From an uncultured Bacteroidota bacterium (GTDB lineage Bacteria > Bacteroidota > Bacteroidia > Chitinophagales > Chitinophagaceae): DNA of 5,165 nucleotides. Below the pieces are notes generated by a model. The model made no database searches and had not been told where the DNA came from. It was given only the letters and a program-made list of their open reading frames with translations. Shown piece after piece: positions 1 through 5,165 of the stretch. Made by a program: the position numbers and the translations under genes. Location of the stretch: assembly GCA_903912405.1 (NCBI GenBank), contig CAIWHF010000100.1:1-5165 (forward strand), read 5' to 3'. How positions within the stretch are numbered: the stretch's first letter is position 1; each line of letters starts with the position of its first letter.

Positions 1-578
1 CGAACGATACCTGTTGCAGATGCATAGGTTTCTAAACAACCTTTACGGCCGCAACCACACAATCTACCATCTCTTACTGCAATCATATGACCAAGTTCAC
101 CTGCAAATCCATCATGACCATAGATAAGCTTCCCGTTAGCAACAATACCACTTCCCACACCCGTACCTAAGGTAACCATGAAAAAATCATTCAATCCCTT
201 AGCCGCACCATAGGTCATTTCACCAATGGCTGCCGCATTAGCATCATTCGTGATGACCACATTCATATTTAGGGCTTCTTTCAATAATTTACTTAAAGGA
301 ATAATGCCCTCCCATGGTAAATTTGGTGCAAAGGCAATTTCACCCGTATAAAAATTTGCATTGGGAGCACCAACGCCTGCCCCTACTATTGATCGATGAC
401 CAACCTCTTTAATAATAGGCTCAATTGCAGCGCATAAAGCTTCAATATAGAGTCCAATACTAAGATGACCTTTTGTAGGTATAGTACCTTTATGGGTGAT
501 TTGACCTCTGCGATCTACAAAACCAAAAGCGGTATTGGTACCACCAATATCAATGCCCAGCGCTAATGTTGGATTCAT
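1..578 (-). CDS. ROK-family sugar kinase (glucokinase/fructokinase type), 3' end cut off by window edge
   Basis: Probable cytoplasmic ATP-dependent hexokinase that makes a sugar 6-phosphate. I translated 192 complete codons (MNPTLALGIDIGGTNTAFGF...). Visible are the N-terminal phosphate-binding loop DIGGTN (residues 10-15), the catalytic-Asp motif NDANAAA (111-117, D112), the second phosphate motif LGTGVGSG (137-144), the sugar-binding ExGH (E161-H164), and the ROK zinc signature CGCGRKGCLE (174-183), with H164, C174, C176 and C181 as likely zinc ligands. ROK kinases are usually about 290-320 residues, so roughly the last third lies beyond the left edge. The ATG at 578 is preferred because AAGGA lies 7 nt upstream; an in-frame ATG at 584 would add Met-Gln but leaves only 1 nt of spacing. 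The gene overlaps the end of the upstream permease gene by 29 nt, so the two are very likely co-transcribed. The motifs do not settle glucose versus fructose, mannose or an amino sugar. All key residues in the visible part are intact. Confidence 0.93.
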   Translation of the reverse strand, partial: MNPTLALGIDIGGTNTAFGFVDRRGQITHKGTIPTKGHLSIGLYIEALCAAIEPIIKEVGHRSIVGAGVGAPNANFYTGEIAFAPNLPWEGIIPLSKLLKEALNMNVVITNDANAAAIGEMTYGAAKGLNDFFMVTLGTGVGSGIVANGKLIYGHDGFAGELGHMIAVRDGRLCGCGRKGCLETYASATGIV

Positions 579-1980
579 TTGCATGTCCTTGTTTAATTAA
601 AATTCTTTTTACTAAAACAGCAAACAAGCCTAAGTAAGCAAAGCAAACTACAGCTACCCAATAAGATTGATGTATACCAATAGCTGGCATATCGGCTAAT
701 TTACCTTGTAATGGTGGAATAATAGCACCACCTAATATCATCATAATCAAAAATGCAGAGCCTTGAGAGGTGTATTTTCCCAATCCTGTAATCGATAGCG
801 CAAAAATGCAAGGCCACATGATAGAACAAGCTAAACCTCCACTTATAAATGCATAAACAGCTATTTCACCTTTAGTAAACAAGCCAATAAGCATCGCTAT
901 AATACCTATAATGGAGAATACTAACAATGTTTTAGAGGGGTTTTGATTACCTACAAAAAAACCAATGACTAATACAAAAATGCATGATGCATAGGGATAC
1001 ATAGAAGAAACATCGGTTCCTCTAACTTGATTTACAAAAAGAATTACTGCAAAGGCAATGAAGGGAACTACAATAGTAAGTACTTTAAAAATAGCATCTG
1101 AGATTTTGAAAGCACTAATAGCCCCTGTCCAACGACCAATCATCAAACTGCCCCAATAGAGCGAAATGAATGGAGCAATCATGGATTCATTGAATCCACC
1201 CATTGCTGGTTCTTTTAATAAGGCACCCATATTAGATTGTATAGAAACTTCTACACCTACATAAGTGAAAATAGCTAACATACCCAACACTAATTGTGGG
1301 TATTTTAAGGCTCCAGTACCGGGTTCAAATGCTTCATCTGATTTGATATTAGGTAGTTTTTTAGAGAAATAAAGAAACGCTGCAACTAACACAAAAACAG
1401 CTGCTAAAATTAGATATAGTGTTTTGATAGCATCAATAGAAGTACCAGAACCATCATTATTTTTAAGCGAACCGAATAAGAAATAACTAACGATAATTGG
1501 CCCTAATGTTGTTCCTAAGGAATTGATACCACCAGTAAAATTTAATCTATGTGCTCCCGATTCGCTCGGACCTAATGCAACCACAAATGGATTAGCACAG
1601 GTTTGCTGCAACGAGAAGCCCAAAGCAACAATGAAAAAAGCAGATAGTATAAAGTTAAAAGAACCACTATTAACGGCAGGAATAATAGCTAATGCACCTA
1701 TTACAGATAACAATAAACCAATTACAATACCATTTTTGAATCCTATTCTATTAAGGATATCAATTTTTAAAACTTGTGAAGCTAAATACAAAATTACAGA
1801 GCCCATGAAATAGCCACCATAAAAGGTAAAGTCTATTAATTGAGATTGAAATTGGGACAATTGGAAATGCGATTTACAAAATGGAATAAAAATCCCATTG
1901 GAAGCAGCAACAAATCCCCAAAAGAAAAATACGGTTATAATGGTACCTAATGCACCGGTGTTAGTTTTAGTTTGTTCCAT
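550..1980 (-). CDS. MFS sugar permease, FucP/GluP (fucose/glucose/galactose) family
   Basis: Inner-membrane sugar transporter of 476 residues, somewhat longer than E. coli FucP, with about 12 hydrophobic segments. The family is shown by TM1 'FFFWGFVAASNGIFIP' (18-33), 'QFQSQLIDFTFYGGYF' (43-58), 'GFSLQQTCANPF' (121-132), 'RLNFTGGINSLGTT' (145-158) and TM7 'YVGVEVSIQS' (240-249). A hydrophilic loop at about 206-228 separates the two six-helix halves. Aligned by eye from memory with E. coli FucP, N153 matches the sugar-site Asn162, but the proton-coupling Asp46 and Glu135 correspond to G29 and Q126; D50 in TM2 and E244 in TM7 are acidic residues that remain. The next gene is a ROK sugar kinase overlapping by 29 nt, so the substrate is probably an unphosphorylated hexose. 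The start at 1980 has no Shine-Dalgarno. A hairpin terminator ends the preceding gene about 60 nt upstream, so this gene needs its own promoter in 1981-2040. The exact sugar and coupling ion cannot be read from the sequence. Confidence 0.93.
   Translation of the reverse strand: MEQTKTNTGALGTIITVFFFWGFVAASNGIFIPFCKSHFQLSQFQSQLIDFTFYGGYFMGSVILYLASQVLKIDILNRIGFKNGIVIGLLLSVIGALAIIPAVNSGSFNFILSAFFIVALGFSLQQTCANPFVVALGPSESGAHRLNFTGGINSLGTTLGPIIVSYFLFGSLKNNDGSGTSIDAIKTLYLILAAVFVLVAAFLYFSKKLPNIKSDEAFEPGTGALKYPQLVLGMLAIFTYVGVEVSIQSNMGALLKEPAMGGFNESMIAPFISLYWGSLMIGRWTGAISAFKISDAIFKVLTIVVPFIAFAVILFVNQVRGTDVSSMYPYASCIFVLVIGFFVGNQNPSKTLLVFSIIGIIAMLIGLFTKGEIAVYAFISGGLACSIMWPCIFALSITGLGKYTSQGSAFLIMMILGGAIIPPLQGKLADMPAIGIHQSYWVAVVCFAYLGLFAVLVKRILIKQGHANESNISAGH
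586..590 (-). promoter_or_regulatory. Shine-Dalgarno-like AAGGA for the ROK kinase
   Basis: The minus strand reads AAGGA with 7 nt to the ATG at 578. It lies inside the 3' end of the permease coding sequence. It is the clearest Shine-Dalgarno-like sequence I noticed in a window where other starts have A/T-rich leaders. It decides the start at 578 over 584 and suggests that ribosomes terminating on the permease message can restart on the kinase. Confidence 0.5.
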
Positions 1981-2040
1981 ATAAATTGTAATTTTTTGTA
2001 AGATATAAAATCAAATTAATAAATAAAACTCTTTGAGCAT

Positions 2041-2070
2041 AAAAAAAGCGCATCTAAGAATGCGCTTTTT
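2041..2070 (-). terminator. Rho-independent terminator after the TPR gene (possibly bidirectional)
   Basis: Perfect 11-bp inverted repeat: AAAAAGCGCAT at 2043-2053 pairs with ATGCGCTTTTT at 2060-2070 around a 6-nt loop (2054-2059). Read on the minus strand, the GC core is followed by a run of seven T's. It begins 20 nt after the TPR gene's stop codon, as expected for an intrinsic terminator. Because the outer stem is A/T on both sides, it also has a U-tract when read on the plus strand. It separates the TPR gene from the permease-kinase unit. Confidence 0.88.
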
Positions 2071-2090
2071 AAGTATATTTTTACGAGACT

Positions 2091-2735
2091 TTAACCCGGA
2101 ATACGAGACATGTATTTCCCCATTTCATTCAATTGATCTACTACTTGTTTGTTGGTAGGTTTGCTTGATTTAGCTTTTGCATAGTACATTTTAGCACTCT
2201 TAAATTCTCTTCTTTGTACAGCTATACTTGCTAATTGAATATAAGCTGTAGCTGTGTTGTCGGCATCTGGCAAGCCTAATTTAACTGCTTTTTTTAAATA
2301 TTCTACTGCTTCTTTTGTATTGCCTTTTTTGTAGGAAATAGAACCTAATTGTAAATAGGCTGTTCCTTCAAATCCTTTCTCTGTTATACCAGCATTGATG
2401 CTTTTTTTCAAATCAGTCTCCGCCTGATCTAAATTATCCGACATTGTTGAGAAATTAGCTTGAAGCATATAGTAGGAAGATCGAACTGGTTTGTAAAGCC
2501 ATTCAGGTTTTTTAACTTTATCTAATAGCGCTTTTGCTCCCTCCATGTCACCATCTTCAACAAATTTCTGAATCAAAGACATTGGTCCAATTAGATAATG
2601 AGCAGCTATCATTAAAATACCTACTAAAAGGAAAATCCATGCAATCCACCAAGTGACAGCAAAACCAATATAAAAACCAAGAACTAACAAAAGAATTGCT
2701 AATGGGATTCTGTTAAAAACTAAAAATTTACGCAT
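2091..2735 (-). CDS. Membrane-anchored TPR-repeat protein
   Basis: Protein of 214 residues that I do not recognise as a named family. It starts with a short basic stretch (MRK), then two hydrophobic segments (about 10-27 and 30-50) forming a likely helical hairpin, and then a soluble helical region. Three TPR-like units are visible at about 86-118, 124-157 and 162-194; the second ('AYLQLGSISYKKGNTKEA') and third ('AYIQLASIAVQRREFKSA') fit the TPR pattern best. An earlier helical pair at 52-74 ('EDGDMEGAKALLDKV') may be a degenerate repeat. TPRs are protein-binding scaffolds and no catalytic motif is seen, so a membrane-tethered adaptor role is the most that can be inferred. With a hairpin of two helices the repeats would probably face the cytoplasm. 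The gene has its own promoter (2763-2793) and terminator (2041-2070), so it is probably monocistronic. Confidence 0.85.
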   Translation of the reverse strand: MRKFLVFNRIPLAILLLVLGFYIGFAVTWWIAWIFLLVGILMIAAHYLIGPMSLIQKFVEDGDMEGAKALLDKVKKPEWLYKPVRSSYYMLQANFSTMSDNLDQAETDLKKSINAGITEKGFEGTAYLQLGSISYKKGNTKEAVEYLKKAVKLGLPDADNTATAYIQLASIAVQRREFKSAKMYYAKAKSSKPTNKQVVDQLNEMGKYMSRIPG

Positions 2736-2762
2736 GACCTGATCAAATACTTTAATGAATCA

Positions 2763-2793
2763 CAAATATATAGTTATAAACGGTAGTTTACAA
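2763..2793 (-). promoter_or_regulatory. Bacteroidota-type promoter for the TPR gene
   Basis: On the minus strand TTG (2793-2791) is followed by 20 nt and then TATATTTG (2770-2763), an exact match to the Bacteroidota -33 TTG / -7 TAnnTTTG arrangement with accepted spacing. Transcription would start at about 2756-2758, giving a leader of about 20 nt before the ATG at 2735. The leader has no clear Shine-Dalgarno. Confidence 0.65.
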
Positions 2794-2823
2794 GAATCAA
2801 GCATTCAAAATATATATAAATAC

Positions 2824-2831
2824 TACCTTTG
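2824..2831 (+). promoter_or_regulatory. Bacteroidota -7 element TACCTTTG for the methyltransferase-PAP2 unit
   Basis: TACCTTTG matches TAnnTTTG exactly and ends 6 nt before the ATG at 2838. A clear TTG -33 element is missing; the closest is TTC at 2804-2806 with 17-nt spacing. The expected start of transcription falls at or within a few bases of the ATG, so the mRNA would be leaderless or nearly so. The element also covers the alternative TTG codon at 2829, which argues against using that codon as the start. Confidence 0.6.
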
Positions 2832-2837
2832 CATAGT

Positions 2838-3584
2838 ATGATTGAAAATACACCATCTGAAAATTGGTTTGAAACCTGGTTTGCCTCGCCTTATTATGCT
2901 ATGTTGTACGCTCATAGAGATGATAAAGAAGCGGAAGTATTTATTGATAATGTTTTACAATATCTAACGCTCAATGTGCCTGCAAAAATATTAGATATTG
3001 CTTGTGGGGAAGGTAGGCATGCTACTTATATAGCTAGCAAGGGCTATGATGTGCTGGGTATTGATTTGTCTAAAAGAAGCATTGATATAGCTAAACATAA
3101 ACAACATCAAAATCTACAATTTTCTGTAGAAGATATGCGTACTATTGTAAAAGCTCAATATTTTGATATTGTTTTCAATTGTTTTACAAGTTTTGGTTAT
3201 TTCGAAGCGCATGACGAAAACCAAATGGTAGCCGATGCATTTGCTGCTCAATTGAAGGAAGGTGGCTACTTAATATTTGATTTTTTAAATATTCATAAAA
3301 TTATTAGAAAGTTAGTACCTCAGGAACTTACAACAATAAATAATATCACATTTAGCATCACTAGAAGAATAGAAAATGGGTTTATTATAAAAACTATTAA
3401 GGTAGCTGACCCTGAGCATGGGGAAAGAGCTTTTACAGAAAAAGTTGCAGCCCTGGATAAAAATAATATTGCTCATTTTTTTAAAAAGGCTGGACTAAAA
3501 TTAGAAGCTGTTTTTGGAAATTATTTATTACAAGAATATAATGAAGAGGAAAGCGACCGCTTAATATATATATTTAAAAAATAA
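2838..3584 (+). CDS. Class I SAM-dependent methyltransferase, substrate unknown
   Basis: Cytoplasmic protein of 248 residues from the ATG at 2838. An N-terminal cap 'WFETWFASPYYAMLYAHRD' (10-28) precedes a Rossmann-fold methyltransferase core: motif I 'ILDIACGEGRH' (51-61), the acidic end of strand 2 'VLGIDLS' (72-78, D76 probably binding the SAM ribose), 'VEDMR' (97-101) near the adenine, and motif IV-like 'FDIVFNCFTSFGYF' (109-122). A beta-rich C-terminal part follows. The combination of cap and 'FTSFGYF' resembles a widespread but uncharacterised Bacteroidota family annotated only as methyltransferase; a small-molecule substrate is more likely than DNA, since no NPPY-type motif is seen. 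An in-frame TTG at 2829 would add three residues but lies inside the predicted -7 promoter element. The PAP2 gene starts 2 nt after the stop, so the two are probably co-transcribed. Confidence 0.9.
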   Translation: MIENTPSENWFETWFASPYYAMLYAHRDDKEAEVFIDNVLQYLTLNVPAKILDIACGEGRHATYIASKGYDVLGIDLSKRSIDIAKHKQHQNLQFSVEDMRTIVKAQYFDIVFNCFTSFGYFEAHDENQMVADAFAAQLKEGGYLIFDFLNIHKIIRKLVPQELTTINNITFSITRRIENGFIIKTIKVADPEHGERAFTEKVAALDKNNIAHFFKKAGLKLEAVFGNYLLQEYNEEESDRLIYIFKK

Positions 3585-3586
3585 TT

Positions 3587-4162
3587 ATGAGTAAAATAGA
3601 TAAATTACTTAAACTAGACCATAGCATTTGGGTTAAGCTTAATAATGAGTGGCATTTTAGAATGTTTGATGAAATAATGCCAATTTTGAGAAATCAATAT
3701 ACATGGGCGCCTGTTTATGCCTTTTTATTGTTTTTCTCAATATGGAAATTTGGGAAAAAGGGTTTGTTATGGAGTTTAGCTTATTTTATAACTTTTGCTT
3801 TGTGTGATTTTATTAGTGCGGGAATAATCAAAGAAGCCGTTATGCGTTTAAGACCTTGTAATGATCCTATTGATGCTTTACATATGAGATTGTTAGTTGA
3901 ATGCGGAAGCGGTTATAGCTTTCCATCTTCACATGCTACCAATCATTTTGGAATGTCATTATTTTTATATTTCACCTTTGGAACCTTTTACAAATGGATA
4001 AAACCTATTGTACTTATTTGGGCTGCACTTGTAGCTTATGCACAAGTATATGTAGGCGTTCATTACCCAATTGATGTAGTCACAGGAGCATTTATAGGTA
4101 GCATAATAGGCTATATGGTAGCAAAGCTTTTTAATAAGTTTGTAGCGCTAAAAAGCTATTAA
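3587..4162 (+). CDS. PAP2-family membrane phosphatase
   Basis: Integral membrane protein of 191 residues from the type 2 phosphatidic acid phosphatase superfamily, which hydrolyses lipid phosphates or pyrophosphates such as phosphatidate, undecaprenyl-PP or lipid A phosphate. Motif 1 KX6RP is K82-R89-P90, motif 2 is FPSSH (112-116, H116), and motif 3 is 'AQVYVGVHYPID' (152-163) with nucleophile-type H159 and D163. Motif 3 normally begins Ser-Arg, and here it is A152-Q153, so the usual phosphate-binding arginine is missing. About five to six hydrophobic segments are present (about 40-53, 60-81, 119-134, 138-151, 164-181), preceded by an amphipathic N-terminus typical of the family. The active site would face the periplasm or outer leaflet. 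The start is 2 nt after the methyltransferase stop, with an A/T-rich, Shine-Dalgarno-free leader. The stop lies 2 nt from the stop of the convergent DUF4476 gene. The substrate cannot be assigned. Confidence 0.92.
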   Translation: MSKIDKLLKLDHSIWVKLNNEWHFRMFDEIMPILRNQYTWAPVYAFLLFFSIWKFGKKGLLWSLAYFITFALCDFISAGIIKEAVMRLRPCNDPIDALHMRLLVECGSGYSFPSSHATNHFGMSLFLYFTFGTFYKWIKPIVLIWAALVAYAQVYVGVHYPIDVVTGAFIGSIIGYMVAKLFNKFVALKSY

Positions 4163-4164
4163 AA

Positions 4165-4854
4165 TTAGAGTGCATTTAATGCTTCTTTAGAGCTATCCAA
4201 TTCAAAATAACTATTTAGCACTTTTATATTTTCTTTATCTACTATTTGATTATTTATACTTTTAATATAGTCGAGTCGCGTACTTTCGAATAAAAATAAC
4301 TTAATGATTTCTTCTACCTGAACGGTATTTAATTGCCTTGCATTGCAAAGGGCTACTGCTTTTTTTAATTTCTCTACATCAGCACTTTGCTCATTTATGC
4401 TGAGTTTAATTTGTGTTAACTCTGAAGCACTTAGAAAGGAGTAATTTTTATTAGCTTGTTTATCCGCATTCATAACATTTTGACCTGAATAGGAATAAAA
4501 TACTTCAGACGCTTCTTTTTCTTTTACATCCATAGAATTAATAAAAGGATCTATTGTACAATTGTATTGAATAGCATCGTAGGTTCTTATAGTGCCATTA
4601 TATATTTCTGTTAATTTTTCACCTGGTCGAGTAGAAAATGGCTCAGCCATATATACCTGTATAATATGCTTACCTTCAGGTATTTCTGCAACGGTTACTG
4701 TTCTAGCAATCTTATTAAAAAATCGGTTATCAATTTTTAATTTCAATAAGCAATTGTCAGAGGAATGAAAACGCATAATACTACCCTCTTTTTTCTGCTG
4801 AGCAAAAGTTGTTATTAGATAAAAAAAACAGATTAATAGTAAAGATGATTTCAT
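4165..4854 (-). CDS. Exported DUF4476-domain protein
   Basis: Protein of 229 residues. Residues 1-18 form a clear Sec signal peptide (MKSS, hydrophobic core, TFA before QQ) with no lipobox cysteine at the cleavage site, so the product is probably periplasmic or secreted. A beta-rich N-terminal domain (about 25-105) contains a 'PEGKHIIQVY' turn resembling small surface beta domains. The C-terminal ~90 residues (about 139-229) match the DUF4476 pattern as I know it: a helix with 'DVEKLKKAVALCNARQLNTVQ', then 'IIKLFLFESTRLDYIKS' around 184-200, and an ending like 'FELDSSKEAL'. DUF4476 is common in Bacteroidota and has no established function. The gene starts 10 nt after the TrmH-type gene and is probably its co-transcribed downstream partner, with no obvious shared function. 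No Shine-Dalgarno and no terminator were seen after the stop. Confidence 0.87.
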   Translation of the reverse strand: MKSSLLLICFFYLITTFAQQKKEGSIMRFHSSDNCLLKLKIDNRFFNKIARTVTVAEIPEGKHIIQVYMAEPFSTRPGEKLTEIYNGTIRTYDAIQYNCTIDPFINSMDVKEKEASEVFYSYSGQNVMNADKQANKNYSFLSASELTQIKLSINEQSADVEKLKKAVALCNARQLNTVQVEEIIKLFLFESTRLDYIKSINNQIVDKENIKVLNSYFELDSSKEALNAL

Positions 4855-4864
4855 AAGTAAGATT

Positions 4865-5165
4865 TTAAGATATTAAAAAAGCGGCAATAATGCCCGTTGC
4901 AACTCCTGCATTTAGTGATTCTGCACCACCAATTTTTGGAATAGTAATGGGATGAGTTGCAAAAGGAATCAAATCAGATGCAATTCCTTTAGATTCATTG
5001 CCAATTAATATAACTCCTGGGGGTTTGGGATGGATAGTAAACAAATTGTTTCCTTCAAGTAACGCAGCATAAACTGGTAAGGTATTAGTAGTAAAATATT
5101 CTTGAAAGTCCATATATTGAACACCTACTCTAAGATGAGCCCCCATTCCTGATTGTATAACTTTA
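4865..5165 (-). CDS. TrmH/SpoU-family RNA 2'-O-methyltransferase, 5' part beyond the window edge
   Basis: C-terminal 99 codons of a SPOUT-superfamily enzyme that methylates the 2'-OH of an rRNA or tRNA nucleotide using SAM. The deep-trefoil-knot motifs are present: 'VILIGNESKGIASDL' (motif 2, SAM-binding) and 'ITIPKIGGAESLNAGVATGI' (motif 3, with the family's SLN). Before them, 'KVIQSGMGAHLRV' is the usual segment leading into the knot. The frame stays open from the ATG at 5146 to the window edge, and the residues there (KVIQSG) still align with the family, so 5146 is an internal methionine and not the start. Family members are about 240-260 residues, so about 150 N-terminal residues, including motif 1, lie outside the window. 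The visible part cannot distinguish rRNA (RlmB-like) from tRNA (TrmH-like) substrates. The DUF4476 gene follows after 10 nt. Confidence 0.92.
   Translation of the reverse strand, partial: KVIQSGMGAHLRVGVQYMDFQEYFTTNTLPVYAALLEGNNLFTIHPKPPGVILIGNESKGIASDLIPFATHPITIPKIGGAESLNAGVATGIIAAFLIS

Noticed and set aside
1523..1813. Plus-strand open frame of 96 codons
   Set aside because: It lies wholly inside the permease gene on the opposite strand, has no promoter or recognisable domain, and the permease frame shows strong family conservation throughout.
2012..2019. TTAATTTG on the minus strand as a -7 element for the permease
   Set aside because: It has one mismatch to TAnnTTTG and no TTG at suitable distance upstream. 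A promoter must lie in this area, but I cannot place it with confidence.
2810..2823. AT-dinucleotide-rich run in the divergent intergenic region
   Set aside because: It is short and typical of AT-rich promoter DNA; no repeat unit or binding-site symmetry stands out.
2829..2837. TTG start adding three residues to the methyltransferase
   Set aside because: The TTG overlaps the predicted -7 promoter element, and the ATG at 2838 is a normal start giving the expected N-terminal family sequence.
5144..5146. ATG at 5146 as the start of a 93-residue protein
   Set aside because: The upstream codons to the window edge are open and encode family-like residues, and the SAM-binding knot needs the missing N-terminal half; this is an internal methionine of a longer gene.
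1..5165. Search for mobile elements, CRISPR repeats, tRNA/rRNA genes, riboswitches or a defence system
   Set aside because: No direct-repeat array, transposase, integrase, terminal inverted repeats, cloverleaf-like sequence or defence domain was recognised by reading both strands.

Overview
The window looks like ordinary chromosomal sequence from a Bacteroidota bacterium, plausibly of the Chitinophagales/Sphingobacteriales/Flavobacteriales type. The evidence is AT-rich coding DNA, almost no Shine-Dalgarno sequences, promoter elements of the Bacteroidota form (TTG, about 20 nt, TAnnTTTG), and protein families typical of that phylum: a FucP/GluP-type sugar transporter with the 'LQQT.ANPF' signature, a DUF4476 protein, and a class I methyltransferase with the 'FNCFTSFGYF' motif. 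There is no mobile element, CRISPR array, tRNA or rRNA.

Layout. Bases 1-1980 (minus strand) hold a sugar uptake and phosphorylation unit: a 12-helix FucP/GluP-family sugar permease followed by a ROK-family sugar kinase. Their reading frames overlap by 29 nt, and the kinase runs off the left edge. A strong perfect-stem hairpin terminator (2041-2070) separates this unit from an upstream minus-strand gene for a small membrane-anchored TPR protein (2091-2735). A 102-nt divergent intergenic region (2736-2837) carries a good Bacteroidota promoter for the TPR gene and a -7 element for the plus-strand unit. That -7 element sits so close to the ATG that the mRNA is probably leaderless. The plus-strand unit is a class I SAM-dependent methyltransferase (2838-3584) followed 2 nt later by a PAP2-family membrane phosphatase (3587-4162). 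Bases 4165-5165 hold a convergent minus-strand pair: a TrmH/SpoU-type RNA 2'-O-methyltransferase whose 5' part lies beyond the right edge, and an exported DUF4476 protein 10 nt downstream.

How they work together. Only the permease and kinase have a clear shared job, which is importing a free hexose and phosphorylating it. The other genes look like housekeeping or poorly characterised genes. I found no convincing new system. The points most worth checking are the loss of both FucP proton-coupling carboxylates in the permease, the Arg-to-Gln change in the third PAP2 motif, and the predicted leaderless methyltransferase mRNA.
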